From Rhizobium sp. BK399 (GTDB lineage Bacteria > Pseudomonadota > Alphaproteobacteria > Rhizobiales > Rhizobiaceae): 64,000 bases of DNA. Of the stretch, positions 1 to 9,357 are shown piece by piece; position 1 is the first letter of the stretch; each line of letters starts with the position of its first letter. Below the pieces are notes generated by a model. It had not been told where the DNA came from, ran no database searches, and saw only the letters and a list, made by a program, of their open reading frames with translations. The stretch lies in assembly GCF_014194695.1 (NCBI RefSeq), contig NZ_JACIAH010000001.1, positions 806,001 to 870,000 of the forward strand, read 5' to 3'. The position numbers and the translations under genes were made by a program.

Positions 1-641
1 GAAAACGCATTGCGGAAGCAGGCTGCAGTGCCTTTGCCGCAGGCGCCATAGCCGAAAACCGTCACACGCTTGCCGTTGGTCGAGCGATTGGTGAAGCGCA
101 TGTAGCTTTCGAACAGGCTCTGGCCGACGGCATGCTTGTTTTCGGCGAACTGCTTGATCGGGCTGTCGTTGATGACCAGGATCGGCATATTCAATTTTTC
201 CCGCATCGGCAGCAGACGTGTGCGGCCGGACGTCGTCTCCTCCGTCCCCCCGAGAAGGCCAGCGTAAGGAGCCTCGGCCGCGATCGCAAAAAGGTCGCCG
301 CCGTTGTCGAGCAGCAGATCCGGCCTTTCCGCAACAACCGCCTCGAGGCTCTTGTGATGCGCGACCGGGTCCGTCGTCTGGGTCGCAAACACGGTGATCT
401 CTTGCGAACGAAGAAACTCGACGGTCGAAGGCTGCGTGCTGTTCAGGTTTCCGGTGCAGACGAGCCGTGCGCCACCGGCCTTGAGTGTCATCAGCAGCGC
501 TACGGTCTTCGGCTCCAGATGGATGCCGGTGCCGATGGTCAGACCGGCGAACGGTTGGGTTTTCTCGAATTCCGCCGCCGTTGCCTTGAGCAATCGGCAG
601 CTGTTGCCGATCCATTCGATGCGGGTTGCGTCTCTCTGCAT
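1..641 (-). CDS. S-adenosylhomocysteine hydrolase-like protein, divergent, 3' part cut by window edge
   Basis: The first 213 residues are visible; the rest lies left of base 1. The fold follows the AdoHcy hydrolase family: an N-terminal catalytic part with DNGGD (residues 112-116), GGTEETTSG (131-139) and a VINDSPIK stretch (157-163), then the NAD-binding GYGACGKG loop (197-204). True enzymes hydrolyse S-adenosylhomocysteine to homocysteine and adenosine. Here several expected catalytic positions differ: Lys45 where Glu follows the conserved His, Asn113 in place of the second Asp of DDGGD, Glu167 for Asp, and no Cys after Asn168. The protein therefore probably acts on another nucleoside thioether or has a different role. 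The ATG at 641 is the natural start. A LysR gene lies 92 bases upstream on the same strand and may control it. Family assignment is firm; function is open. Confidence 0.75.
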   Translation of the reverse strand, partial: MQRDATRIEWIGNSCRLLKATAAEFEKTQPFAGLTIGTGIHLEPKTVALLMTLKAGGARLVCTGNLNSTQPSTVEFLRSQEITVFATQTTDPVAHHKSLEAVVAERPDLLLDNGGDLFAIAAEAPYAGLLGGTEETTSGRTRLLPMREKLNMPILVINDSPIKQFAENKHAVGQSLFESYMRFTNRSTNGKRVTVFGYGACGKGTAACFRNAF

Positions 642-733
642 ATTCCGTGTCCTTCTGCTGCTAATGCAGTGTTAGACCCGGCCACGCTTTTCGGCCATGG
701 AGATAATTCTTCGCAATAGGGCAGAAAATCTGC

Positions 734-1615
734 CTATTGGGTTGCCGCGCCCAACCGGACCAACCAATCTCGAAGTGCGGAGAATGCAGGCTTCTTCGTG
801 TCAGCGTCGCGACACGACAGGCTATAGCCGGCCGATCGGCGAACGAAGCCGTAGGGTGCCGCAAGCACTTTGCGCTGCAAATCATCCTCGATGGCTGCGC
901 GTGGCGCGAGAACGACACCGATTCCTGATCGGGCCGCCCCGATTGCCAGAAGCAGATCTTCAAACTCCTGCTTGCGCCGAAACGTCACTGCCAGTGTACC
1001 GCTCTCGGCAAACCACTCCTGCCAAAGGGTTGGCGCAGTGCGGCTGAAAAGAGCCGTGACCTCCGCCATCAGCCGAGGATCTCTCGCGATCCGGTCTGCA
1101 AGATCGGGCGTCGCGATGGGCCCAAATTCGTCCTCCATAAACTTGACCGCCGTCACTCCTACCGCCGGCCGGTATTCGGCGCCCATAATGACCGCATCGA
1201 GTTCAGGATGCAGCGCCAACGGCTCGACGACCGTCATCGGCACGATATCGACCTCGACGACGCCAAGCGCATCCTGCATGTTTGCAAGCCGTGGCATCAG
1301 CCACCATATGGCAAAGGCGGAAGGTACGCCCAAGCGGATGCGGCGATGCCCCGCACCGACAAAATCTGCAGCGGCGCGTTCCAGCGTCGCAAGTGCGGCA
1401 TTGGAGGCCTCCGCGAACTGTACAGCTTTCGTGGTTGCAGCCAATTTTCTCCCGTCGCGTTCGAATAGTTTCTCGCCGAAGTAGTTTTCCAGAATTGAGA
1501 TCTGCTGGCGCACCGCGCCCCGGACCACCCCAAGCTCGGCGGCAGCGCCGAGAATGCTTCCGTGACGGCAAACGGCTTCGAAGGCACGGACTGCTTTTAG
1601 AGGAGGAAGACGCAT
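734..1615 (-). CDS. LysR-family transcriptional regulator (GcvA-like)
   Basis: A LysR-type regulator of 293 residues. The N-terminal winged helix-turn-helix (MRLPPLKAVRAFEAVCRHGS, then a helix with AAAELGVVRGAVRQQISILE) is followed by the co-inducer-binding periplasmic-fold domain. Opening with LPPL-KA-RAFEA is typical of the GcvA subgroup. The ATG at 1615 fits the usual N-terminus; an ATG three codons earlier (1624) is an alternative, and a longer frame to 1675 adds residues unlike the family. It is read toward the SAH-hydrolase-like gene that begins at 641, so it may regulate that gene. The inducer is unknown. Confidence 0.85.
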   Translation of the reverse strand: MRLPPLKAVRAFEAVCRHGSILGAAAELGVVRGAVRQQISILENYFGEKLFERDGRKLAATTKAVQFAEASNAALATLERAAADFVGAGHRRIRLGVPSAFAIWWLMPRLANMQDALGVVEVDIVPMTVVEPLALHPELDAVIMGAEYRPAVGVTAVKFMEDEFGPIATPDLADRIARDPRLMAEVTALFSRTAPTLWQEWFAESGTLAVTFRRKQEFEDLLLAIGAARSGIGVVLAPRAAIEDDLQRKVLAAPYGFVRRSAGYSLSCRDADTKKPAFSALRDWLVRLGAATQ

Positions 1616-1867
1616 GGTTACCATAGTATTGACATAACAGTGTATGACATGACCCCGTCGTTGATCCGAATGCAAGACGGGTGCACATTGAACACCTGTG
1701 CAATGGCGGAATCAGGATAGTATTTGGCGGATTTTCCGAACCGTAGCGAAGCGGAAGCTGCCTTATTGATAAGTATCAAATCCCGCTGGAAAACTTGAAA
1801 GACGTATGGATCGCGCAAGCTTTCCATTGGATACTAATATAGCTGATCGAAGGAACTAAAATAAAAG

Positions 1868-2392
1868 GTGACCCGACCGTTGACTCTCCTCGCCCGTCTC
1901 GCTTCTGACGTACAGCTGATGTTCAGACGCCCACCGCGTCAACAATATGCTGCGCTTTGCTATCGGGTGAAGAAGAAGACAGGCGAGATCGAGGTGCTGC
2001 TGCTAACGAGCCGCGACACTGGCCGCTGGGTCATCCCCAAAGGCTGGCCGATGGACGGACGTACCGCCTACGAGGTCGCGGCCCGCGAGGCCTATGAGGA
2101 AGCCGGCGTGCGCGGGACGGTCGAGAGTGAAATCCTCGGTACCTATTCCTATCCCAAGGTCTTGAAGAACGGCCTCAGCGTAACCTGCAGGGTTCAGGTC
2201 TACGCCCTCGAAGTCGCTAGCATCGCCAAGAATTTCAAAGAGAAAGGCGAGCGCAAGACCGAGTGGGTTTCCTGCGACGAAGCCGCGACGTGCGTCCACG
2301 AACCGGAGCTTCGGGAGATCTTTCTGCTTTTCAAGCGCCGCATGCAGGACCAATTCGCGGCAAGTGTGCCAAAACAAATTCCGGCGGAGTGA
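1868..2392 (+). CDS. NUDIX hydrolase
   Basis: A 174-residue NUDIX-fold hydrolase, the class that cleaves nucleoside diphosphates linked to another moiety (X). The NUDIX box is complete: GWPMDG, then five residues to a Glu, then REAYEEAGV, matching Gx5Ex7REUxEExGU at about residues 59-81. Length fits the small diphosphoinositol-polyphosphate-hydrolase-like members, but the substrate cannot be read from sequence. The frame opens with GTG at 1868; the next in-frame Met is about 18 residues in (position 1919), which would still keep the whole domain. It stands alone on the + strand, 64 bases ahead of the PiT transporter gene, and the two could share a transcript. Confidence 0.85.
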   Translation: MTRPLTLLARLASDVQLMFRRPPRQQYAALCYRVKKKTGEIEVLLLTSRDTGRWVIPKGWPMDGRTAYEVAAREAYEEAGVRGTVESEILGTYSYPKVLKNGLSVTCRVQVYALEVASIAKNFKEKGERKTEWVSCDEAATCVHEPELREIFLLFKRRMQDQFAASVPKQIPAE

Positions 2393-2456
2393 ATACTGCC
2401 ATCTTGCACTGCTAAACTTGGCAACGTTAAAGCAGGAATGAACGCCAAGGAATAGC

Positions 2457-3956
2457 ATGCCCGAACGACCAGCCGTCCTCACGAAACGAACGCTCGACAA
2501 GGATCTCGACAAGCTTACGCATGTCGAGGACGCCACGAAGTTCGTGTCGCGAAAGCTGGTGGCACCAGGCATCGCGCTGGTCTTTCTCGGGCTCGCGATG
2601 CTTTTTGCCGGCGTCTATGTCTTTGACCGGCCCGGCGCCGTCCTCGTAATCGCCGCCGCGGCGCTCGCCGCTTACATGGCCATGAACATCGGCGCGAACG
2701 ACGTCACCAACAACGTCGGCGCAGCGGTGGGCGCGCGTGCGATGACGATGGCGCAAGCGCTCGTCATCGCCGCCATCTTCGAGATTCTTGGAGCGACAAT
2801 TGCCGGCGGCGAGGTCGTCAAGACCATCTCTTCAAGCATCGTCGATACTGTGCAGGTGCCTCCGGGGACGCTTGGCTGGATCATGATGGCGGCACTAATG
2901 GCCGCCGCCTTGTGGATCAACCTTGCGACCTGGATGAATGCACCGGTCTCGACCACGCATGCGATCGTCGGCGCGGTGATTGGAGCCGGCGTCGGCGCGG
3001 TCGGTCCGGCGCCAGTGAACTGGCGGGTGATGATCGAGATCACCTCGGCCTGGGTGACGTCCCCTCTGCTCGGAGGGGTGATAGCAGCCGGCCTGCTCTT
3101 TATGGTGAAAACCCTTATTATCTACCGCGATGACAAGATCGCGGCGGCGCGGAGTTGGGTGCCGGTGCTGATTGCCATGATGATCGGTGGCTTCACGTCG
3201 TACATGGCCCTGCAGCTCGAAGCGACCAATGAGTTCACCCCGCTCACCATCATCCTTTTCGGGTTCGGCGCCGGGATCGTCGGGTGGCTCGCAGCACGAT
3301 CGTTCGTCCGCAGACAGTCGGTTGGGCTTGAAAACCGCAACAGCTCGCTGCGCGTCCTTTTCCAAATCCCCTTGATTGGCTCGGCCGCCTTGCTCTCCTT
3401 TGCGCATGGTGCCAACGATGTGTCGAACGCCGTCGGCCCGCTATCAGCAATCGTGCGCGCGGTCGGTGCGTCCCCTGAGGGTACGCATGGGAAGCCGCCG
3501 ATCTGGGTGCTTCTGATTGGCGCTCTCGGCATCTCCATCGGTCTGTTGCTCTTCGGGCCGCGCCTGATCCGTCTGGTCGGTGAGCAGATCACCAAGCTCA
3601 ACCCCATGCGGGCCTATTGCGTGGCGCTGTCGACGGCCTTCACCGTTATCGTCGCCTCATGGCTCGGTATGCCCGTCAGCACGACGCATATCGCGGTCGG
3701 CTCCGTGTTCGGCGTCGGCTTCTTCCGCGAGTGGTACACCCGGCATTCGAAGCGCCGCATCGCATACATGCGCCGGAAGGCCGAAAGCTTCGCGACCGAC
3801 GAGCCCGAAGATCCGAACACACATGAGGTTCGCCGTCGCTATCTCGTTCGCCGTTCGCATTTCATGACGATCATCGCTGCCTGGATCATCACCGTTCCGG
3901 CCTCCGCAGCGCTTGCAGCCATGATCTATTGGGTTATGTTCGCGCTCTTTGTTTGA
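2457..3956 (+). CDS. PiT-family inorganic phosphate (or sulfate) transporter
   Basis: A full-length 499-residue inner-membrane transporter of the PiT family, which moves inorganic anions, usually phosphate, with a cation. Both inverted-repeat signatures are present: an N-terminal [20 protein letters not shown] with a later [14 protein letters not shown], and a C-terminal [14 protein letters not shown] with [15 protein letters not shown]. About ten hydrophobic segments are visible, with a charged cytoplasmic loop near residues 430-470 ([13 protein letters not shown]). The ATG at 2457 is used. The rsmE start lies 14 bases after the stop, so the two genes are probably co-transcribed. Some PiT members carry sulfate, so phosphate is likely but not proven. 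A second, internally deleted PiT gene lies at 44901-45512. Confidence 0.9.
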   Translation: MPERPAVLTKRTLDKDLDKLTHVEDATKFVSRKLVAPGIALVFLGLAMLFAGVYVFDRPGAVLVIAAAALAAYMAMNIGANDVTNNVGAAVGARAMTMAQALVIAAIFEILGATIAGGEVVKTISSSIVDTVQVPPGTLGWIMMAALMAAALWINLATWMNAPVSTTHAIVGAVIGAGVGAVGPAPVNWRVMIEITSAWVTSPLLGGVIAAGLLFMVKTLIIYRDDKIAAARSWVPVLIAMMIGGFTSYMALQLEATNEFTPLTIILFGFGAGIVGWLAARSFVRRQSVGLENRNSSLRVLFQIPLIGSAALLSFAHGANDVSNAVGPLSAIVRAVGASPEGTHGKPPIWVLLIGALGISIGLLLFGPRLIRLVGEQITKLNPMRAYCVALSTAFTVIVASWLGMPVSTTHIAVGSVFGVGFFREWYTRHSKRRIAYMRRKAESFATDEPEDPNTHEVRRRYLVRRSHFMTIIAAWIITVPASAALAAMIYWVMFALFV

Positions 3957-3969
3957 GCAGGACCTTTCG

Positions 3970-4707
3970 ATGCGCGCCAATTTCCGGATGCAACGGTTGT
4001 TCGTAGATGCCCCTCTTGCTGCCGGAGCGACGGTGGAGGCAACGGCAGATCAATTCAACTATCTCGCCAACGTGCTGCGGATGGCCGAAGGCGCCGAGTT
4101 GCTCGTTTTCAACGGTCGCGACGGCGAGTGGAAGGCGCGCCTGACCTTTCCGTCGCGGAAGCGGATTGTAATGATCCCCGAGGAGCAGACGCGACCACAA
4201 CCGGTCCCTTCCGACCTGCACTATCTCTTCGCGCCGCTGAAAGTCGGCCGGTTGGATTATCTGGTGCAGAAGGCGGTCGAGATGGGTGCCGGCGTGTTGC
4301 GGCCCGTGCTGACCCAGCATGTGCAAGGTAAGATCACCAATCTCGACAAGCTGCGGGCAAACGTCATCGAGGCTGCGGAGCAATGCGGCATTCTTGCTAT
4401 CCCTGAAGTTGCCGAGCCGGTGAGGTTGTTCGACCTCTTGGATACTTGGCCGAGCGATCGCCGCATCGTCTATTGCGACGAAGGCGATGCAGGGCAGAAC
4501 CCACTTCCACTCCTGTCCAAAGTCAGCGAGCGAAAGCTGGCGCTCCTCGTCGGCCCGGAGGGCGGCTTTTCCGAGGAGGAACGCGCGCGACTGCGCAGCC
4601 TCGATTTCGTCACCGCGATCCCGCTCGGGCCGCGGATCCTCAGGGCGGATACGGCGGCGGTGGCTGCCATGGCGGTCATTCAGGCGTCGATTGGCGACTG
4701 GAATTAA
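3970..4707 (+). CDS. rsmE: 16S rRNA (uracil(1498)-N(3))-methyltransferase RsmE
   Basis: RsmE methylates N3 of U1498 in 16S rRNA on the assembled 30S subunit, using S-adenosylmethionine. The 245-residue protein has an N-terminal PUA-like RNA-binding part ([11 protein letters not shown] onward) and a C-terminal SPOUT methyltransferase domain with the knotted SAM site: [13 protein letters not shown] near residue 190 and [19 protein letters not shown] near residue 220. ATG at 3970 is preferred to an in-frame TTG at 3949, because that TTG lies inside the end of the PiT gene and adds seven atypical residues. It follows the transporter by 14 bases and precedes gshA by about 150. Confidence 0.93.
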   Translation: MRANFRMQRLFVDAPLAAGATVEATADQFNYLANVLRMAEGAELLVFNGRDGEWKARLTFPSRKRIVMIPEEQTRPQPVPSDLHYLFAPLKVGRLDYLVQKAVEMGAGVLRPVLTQHVQGKITNLDKLRANVIEAAEQCGILAIPEVAEPVRLFDLLDTWPSDRRIVYCDEGDAGQNPLPLLSKVSERKLALLVGPEGGFSEEERARLRSLDFVTAIPLGPRILRADTAAVAAMAVIQASIGDWN

Positions 4708-4721
4708 CCTTAGGATCGGTC

Positions 4722-4749
4722 GCGGCCGAAATATGCTGCTATTTTTTTG
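4722..4749 (+). terminator. Possible intrinsic terminator after rsmE
   Basis: A short stem (GCGGC at 4722-4726, GCTGC at 4735-4739, one G-U pair) is followed at once by a run of seven T (4742-4748). It lies 15 bases after the rsmE stop. The stem is weak for a terminator. Confidence 0.4.
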
Positions 4750-4856
4750 ATGGACCGTTGAAACAATTTCACTTGCAACATACGTGGGAGCGGTCCTAAT
4801 CACCCTTCCAATTGCCCGGGTTTTCCCAGGCGCTCTCCCATTGCAGGTAGACTTGA

Positions 4857-6230
4857 ATGGCTCGCGATACCACCGACCAGACGCCACTCTCTTCGGTTCA
4901 GGAGCTGACCGATTATCTTGCTGCGGGAAGCAAGCCTGAAGAAAAATTCCGCATCGGCACCGAGCATGAGAAGTTCGCCTTCTTTCGTGCCGACAACAGC
5001 CCCGTGCCGTACTTCGGCGAGGCCAGCATTTCGGCGCTCTTGAAAGGACTGCAGCAAAAGTCAGGCTGGGATCCGATCATGGATGGCGAGAACATCATCG
5101 GCCTTGGCGAACCGAAGGGAATGGGCGCCATCTCGATCGAGCCAGGCGGCCAGTTCGAACTTTCCGGCGCACCGCTGGAAACGATCCACGAGACCTGCAA
5201 GGAATCGAATACTCACCTGGCCACGCTGCGCGAGATCGCAGAACCGATGGGCATCCGCTTCCTCGGTATCGGCGGCAGCCCCAAGTGGACGCTGGCCGAG
5301 ACGCCGGTCATGCCGAAATCCCGCTACGAGATCATGACCCGCTACATGCCGAAGGTCGGATCCAAGGGTCTCGACATGATGTATCGCACCTGCACGATCC
5401 AGGTGAACCTCGACTTCTCTTCGGAAGCCGACATGCGCAAGAAGATGCGCGTTTCGATGAAGCTGCAGTCTCTGGCAACCGCCCTCTTTGCCTCATCGCC
5501 CTTTACCGAAGGCAAGCTCAACGGCTTGCTCTCTTGGCGTGGCGACATCTGGCGCGACACCGACAACAATCGCTCCGGTCTGTTGGACTTCACGTTCCGC
5601 GACGATTTCGGCTTCCATGACTATGTCGAATGGGCCCTCGATGTTCCGATGTATTTCATCGTGCGCGACGGGCACTATCACGACTGTACCCACGTCACCT
5701 TTCGGCAGTTCATGAACGGTGCACTGAAGGGCGAAGTCGCCGCATGGGAGCCGACCATGGGGGACTGGACGAACCATCTTTCGACGCTTTTCCCCGACGT
5801 GCGCCTGAAGCGCTTCCTCGAGATGCGCGGTGCGGATGGCGGGCCTTGGCGGCGCATCTGTGGGTTGCCGGCCTTCTGGGTCGGCCTTCTCTACGATGAC
5901 GCGGCGCTCGAAGACGCCGATATGCTGACCAAGGACTGGACATTCGACGAGGTCAACGCCTTGCGTGACGCCGTCCCCTCTCAGGGCCTAAAGGCAAAGT
6001 TCCGCGGGCATGAGCTCTATGAAACCGCGCGCGAAGTGATCGCCGTTTCGAAGGCGGGTCTAACGGCGCGCAACAAGCTCAACAAGGAAGGCCAGGACGA
6101 AACCATCTTCCTTGCACCGCTCGACGAAGTCATGGCCAAGAAGGCGACGTTGGCCGAGGACCTGTTGGCGCTCTATCACGGCCGCTGGAACGGTTCGGTT
6201 GAGCCGGTCTTCGAAGAATATCAATACTAA
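4857..6230 (+). CDS. gshA: Glutamate-cysteine ligase
   Basis: This cytosolic enzyme joins glutamate and cysteine with ATP to give gamma-glutamylcysteine, the first step of glutathione synthesis. The 457-residue protein belongs to the proteobacterial/plant-type class rather than the E. coli GshA class. Diagnostic stretches include FRIGTEHEKFAF (residues 31-42), ISIEPGGQFELSGAP (about 92-106), MYRTCTIQVNLDFSSE (about 177-192) and the C-terminal EPVFEEYQY. Glutathione is needed by rhizobia for stress tolerance and nodulation. It stands as a single gene between rsmE and a DUF937 gene on the same strand. ATG at 4857 gives the family's N-terminus. Confidence 0.95.
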   Translation: MARDTTDQTPLSSVQELTDYLAAGSKPEEKFRIGTEHEKFAFFRADNSPVPYFGEASISALLKGLQQKSGWDPIMDGENIIGLGEPKGMGAISIEPGGQFELSGAPLETIHETCKESNTHLATLREIAEPMGIRFLGIGGSPKWTLAETPVMPKSRYEIMTRYMPKVGSKGLDMMYRTCTIQVNLDFSSEADMRKKMRVSMKLQSLATALFASSPFTEGKLNGLLSWRGDIWRDTDNNRSGLLDFTFRDDFGFHDYVEWALDVPMYFIVRDGHYHDCTHVTFRQFMNGALKGEVAAWEPTMGDWTNHLSTLFPDVRLKRFLEMRGADGGPWRRICGLPAFWVGLLYDDAALEDADMLTKDWTFDEVNALRDAVPSQGLKAKFRGHELYETAREVIAVSKAGLTARNKLNKEGQDETIFLAPLDEVMAKKATLAEDLLALYHGRWNGSVEPVFEEYQY

Positions 6231-6316
6231 GCCCTTCTACAAAAAGGGGTTTGCGCATTCCTTTTTCCGGCTATAGTGACGCAATTACGCGTTGCGAAAC
6301 CGGGAAGGGGATTACC

Positions 6317-7177
6317 ATGCTGCCACTCTTCGACATGATGATGCAGGCCCAGAACGGCGCGGCGATGGATGCGGTCTCCAAGCAGTTCAATCTGGCTCAG
6401 GAGCAGACCGCCAAGGCGATTGCGGCGCTCATGCCGGCATTTTCCGCCGGCCTGAAGCGAAGCACCAGCAACCCTTACGACTTCATGGGATTGATGCAGG
6501 CGGTCGCCTCCGGGAACTACACCAAATATTTTGAGGACATGAGCAAGGCCTTTACGCCGCAAGGGATCTCGGACGGCAACAACATCCTCGCGCAGCTGTT
6601 CGGTTCCAAGGAAGTCTCGCGGGCCGTCGCGGCGCAGGCGGCCCAGATGACCGGCATCGGACAGGAGATCTACAAGCAGATGCTGCCCGTCATGGCCGAT
6701 ACGCTGATGGGGGGCCTCTTCAAGCAGTCGATGGGACAGATGACGGCGCCAGTCAATCCGTTCGTCAACACGGCGATGGGTGAGAGCATTCAGAAATGGC
6801 TTGAAAGCACCGGCTTTGCGCCGAAGCAGGCGGCGGCACCCGAGCCCAGCATCTTCGACAACCCTTTCACGCAGGCGATGCAGCTGATGTTCGGCATGCA
6901 AAAGCCAGAGGCCCAAAAGGCCGTCACCAACCCGTTTTTCGACAATCCTTTTGCAAAGGCGTTTCAGGAAATGATGGGCTCGCTCGGAAAGCCGGTCGAA
7001 CCGAAACCAGCCGAAGCGCCGAAGGAGCAGGCAAAGGCTGAAACCGAAAACTACATGGACATGCTGAACAACATGTTCGATAGCGGACTCGAGGTCCAGA
7101 AGAACTACCAGAAAAGCATGGAAGCGATCTTCGAGACCTATATGCCCAAGGCGCCCCCCACTCCCCCCAAGGCATAA
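6317..7177 (+). CDS. DUF937-type protein with repeated NPF motifs
   Basis: A 286-residue protein without a predicted enzyme activity. Residues 1-130 resemble the DUF937 family: Met- and Ala-rich helices, with ALMPAFSAGLKRS and an AAQAAQMTGIG segment. The second half is low-complexity and Pro/Lys-rich and carries a repeated unit, IFDNPFTQAMQ then FFDNPFAKAFQ, each containing NPF. There is no signal peptide or clear membrane helix. The ATG at 6317 is preceded by GGGAAGGGGA, whereas a longer frame from 6251 has no such site. It follows gshA by 86 bases on the same strand. Function is unknown; the amphipathic helices would suit a surface- or granule-associated protein, but that is a guess. Confidence 0.7.
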   Translation: MLPLFDMMMQAQNGAAMDAVSKQFNLAQEQTAKAIAALMPAFSAGLKRSTSNPYDFMGLMQAVASGNYTKYFEDMSKAFTPQGISDGNNILAQLFGSKEVSRAVAAQAAQMTGIGQEIYKQMLPVMADTLMGGLFKQSMGQMTAPVNPFVNTAMGESIQKWLESTGFAPKQAAAPEPSIFDNPFTQAMQLMFGMQKPEAQKAVTNPFFDNPFAKAFQEMMGSLGKPVEPKPAEAPKEQAKAETENYMDMLNNMFDSGLEVQKNYQKSMEAIFETYMPKAPPTPPKA

Positions 7178-7212
7178 AAAAACCCGGAGACGGCTGGGAG
7201 GCCGGCACCGGG
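7176..7212 (-). terminator. Intrinsic terminator of the DUF1127 gene
   Basis: Read on the minus strand, CCCGG and CGGC pair with GCCG and CCGGG around a six-base loop, with a 3x3 internal loop, and seven T follow directly (complement of 7176-7182). It lies about 50 bases past the DUF1127 stop and touches the stop codon of the convergent DUF937 gene. Confidence 0.75.
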
Positions 7213-7263
7213 CAAGAGGCAGGGCTATTGGCTATCACCCTGCGGGGAAAAACTGGGCCGGCC

Positions 7264-7563
7264 TTAATCCTTTCGGGACCGGAAGAGCGACTTACGTCCG
7301 CGAACGCTCGCGGAGCGGGTCAGGTGTTCCGACGGATCTTCAAAGAAGGTGGACGCCAGGAACGCGGAAGTGAGATCGGTCCTTGAAAGGCCGATATCCT
7401 TCAATTGATTGTCATCGAGCTCGTGCAGCCGGTTGATCTCCATACGATTGCGGAACACGCGCAGTACGGATGACAGCGTTGCAAAGCCATGTGCGACGCG
7501 CTGAGCAAACGTCAGCGAGGTCGGGCTGCAGTCGAGTTCGAGTATCCGGTCTGTCGTGCGCAT
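7264..7563 (-). CDS. DUF1127 domain protein
   Basis: A 99-residue basic protein. The DUF1127 (YjiS-like) core is the segment RNRMEINRLHELDDNQLKDIGLSRTDL, split here as residues about 38-66, with the hallmark L-D-D-QLKDIGLSR. This is a longer member; the shortest alphaproteobacterial ones are about 50 residues and some bind RNA or affect carbon and phosphate metabolism. The C-terminal tail (RGRKSLFRSRKD) is strongly basic. It diverges from the LysR gene at 7753, a layout that suggests control by that regulator. The function of this particular protein is unknown. Confidence 0.8.
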   Translation of the reverse strand: MRTTDRILELDCSPTSLTFAQRVAHGFATLSSVLRVFRNRMEINRLHELDDNQLKDIGLSRTDLTSAFLASTFFEDPSEHLTRSASVRGRKSLFRSRKD

Positions 7564-7752
7564 GGGACGATCCTTTCATAGGCGCGCAACAACCCACCCC
7601 TCCCGCGAGGTCGAGCGGGAGGGCATCGGTTGAAATCGGTTCGGACAGGCAGGATGTCTGTCCTTCACTTTGCTTGATTTGCATCCCGAAGATGCCAAAC
7701 ACCTATTGATCAGTCCAACGAATGTTTCTAATGATTACCATCAGAGAACTTT

Positions 7753-8721
7753 ATGGGTGAGATCATGTCAGCGCCTCTTGATATCGATCAGTTGCAGACT
7801 TTCATCGCAATCGTGGATTCCGGCAGCTTCACCAAGGCTGCCGACAGGGTCTACAAGACGCAATCGGCCGTTTCCATGCAGATGCGACGGCTTGAAGAGC
7901 GCATCGGCAAGCAGCTCTTCATCAAGGACGGTCGCGGCAACCGCCTGACCGCCGAGGGCGAAAAGCTCTTGAACTATGCTCGACGCATGATCCGCCTCAA
8001 CAACGAGGCGATCGCCGCCTTCGACGACAACCGTCTCGAGGGTACGCTGCGCATCGGCACGCCCGATGACTATGCCGACCGCTACATGCCGGAGATCATT
8101 GGCCGCTTCGCCAAGACGCATCCGAACGTCGAACTCTATATCGTCTGCGAGCCTTCGGTGGACCTCGCCGAGCGCATGCATCGCGGCGAACTCGATATCG
8201 CGCTGGTGACGCATAATCCGCGCGAGCGCATGTCGGACGTCGTGCGAACCGAACCCCTCTGCTGGGTCGGCTCGGCGAACCATCCTATCCGTGACGATGC
8301 GCCGGTGCCGCTTGCCGTCGGGCGTCGCGACTGCCAGTGGCGTCAGCTTGCCTGCTCAGCACTCGATGCCGTCGGCCGCGAACATCAAATTCTGTTCACC
8401 AGCTGGTCGTGCACGGTCGTTGCAGCCGCGGTCCTCGCTGGCATGGCCGTTTCCGTCATGCCGGAATCGGCGCTGCGCACGGGGATGAAGGTGCTGAGCC
8501 AGGCGGATGGCTTCCCTGCCCTCCCCCCGGTCCAGATCGGCATCATGAAACGGCCGGGCGTCTCCCTGTCGCTCATGAACGCGATCACCGCCCATATCAC
8601 CGCTTGCCTTGACAACATCACGCCCGCTGTCGTCGACGACAATCTGGAGCCTGATGTGAAGAACGCCTATGGGCGGGTCCAGCCCCGCCTCAAGGTCGCC
8701 AGCGTCGTTCCGAGCTGGTAG
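7753..8721 (+). CDS. LysR-family transcriptional regulator
   Basis: A LysR-type regulator of 322 residues. The helix-turn-helix spans about residues 9-65 (DIDQLQTFIAIVDSGSFTKA, then AVSMQMRRLEERIGKQLF) and is followed by the ligand-binding domain. Five or more Cys residues lie in the effector domain (VCEPS, LCWVG, RDCQW, LACSA, WSCTV), which is notable so close to gshA, but no redox role can be claimed. It is divergent from the DUF1127 gene with 189 bases between them. A second ATG at 7765 is a possible start. The TetR gene ends three bases after its stop, on the other strand. Confidence 0.85.
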   Translation: MGEIMSAPLDIDQLQTFIAIVDSGSFTKAADRVYKTQSAVSMQMRRLEERIGKQLFIKDGRGNRLTAEGEKLLNYARRMIRLNNEAIAAFDDNRLEGTLRIGTPDDYADRYMPEIIGRFAKTHPNVELYIVCEPSVDLAERMHRGELDIALVTHNPRERMSDVVRTEPLCWVGSANHPIRDDAPVPLAVGRRDCQWRQLACSALDAVGREHQILFTSWSCTVVAAAVLAGMAVSVMPESALRTGMKVLSQADGFPALPPVQIGIMKRPGVSLSLMNAITAHITACLDNITPAVVDDNLEPDVKNAYGRVQPRLKVASVVPSW

Positions 8722-8724
8722 CCG

Positions 8725-9357
8725 TCACGCAGCAACCGGCGAGAGGAAGGCCGTGCGGATCACGCGCTTCCACTCGTCGAGAATGCGCCTGGCGAGCGTG
8801 TCCTCGCTGACGACCGCAAGGCGGATCGAGGCGCCGAGCAAATGGCTGAAGAGGTAGGTTCTGGCCTGCATGTCGGCCGCACACAGTTCGGGGGCGACGC
8901 GGCGGACGGCATCTTGAAAAATGTCGGCAATCCGCTTGCTGTGCTCGATGTTGAGGCGCAACAGATCGTGGTCAGTCTCGGTGCCCATCCAGATACCGAG
9001 ATAGGCGGCGTCGTTACGATAGTCTTCGTAGTGCCAGTCGATCGTCGCCGCGAGCACCTCAAGCGCATGATCGACAGAGTGCACTGACGAAAAAGCCTCG
9101 GCGATACGGGCCTGAATTGCCGAAGCATGGCGGTCGAAGAGCGCTTTGACGATCGCGGCCTTCTCTGGAAAATACTGATAGACGGAGCCGATCGGCACCT
9201 TGGCGGCGACGGCCAGTTCCGTCATTCGCATGGCGCTTACGCCCTTTTCGGCAATAATTGCTGCTGCGGCCGACAAGATCAGGTCGAGCCTTTGAATACT
9301 GCGTTCCTGCTTTGGCTTCCGGCGGAGGCCAATACGATCCAAACTTCCGACCTTCAT
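8725..9357 (-). CDS. TetR-family transcriptional regulator
   Basis: A TetR-type repressor of about 210 residues. The N-terminal helix-turn-helix domain is clear: KQERSIQRLDLILSAAAAII, then VSAMRMTELAVAAKVPIGSVYQYFPEK, where the recognition helix ends in the classic GSVYQYFPEK. The C-terminal half is the variable all-helical ligand-binding and dimerisation domain. The ATG at 9357 is preferred; an earlier in-frame ATG at 9396 adds 13 residues. It is convergent with the LysR gene at 7753 and divergent from oxyR, across a 375-base gap. Its target and ligand are not evident. Confidence 0.85.
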   Translation of the reverse strand: MKVGSLDRIGLRRKPKQERSIQRLDLILSAAAAIIAEKGVSAMRMTELAVAAKVPIGSVYQYFPEKAAIVKALFDRHASAIQARIAEAFSSVHSVDHALEVLAATIDWHYEDYRNDAAYLGIWMGTETDHDLLRLNIEHSKRIADIFQDAVRRVAPELCAADMQARTYLFSHLLGASIRLAVVSEDTLARRILDEWKRVIRTAFLSPVAA

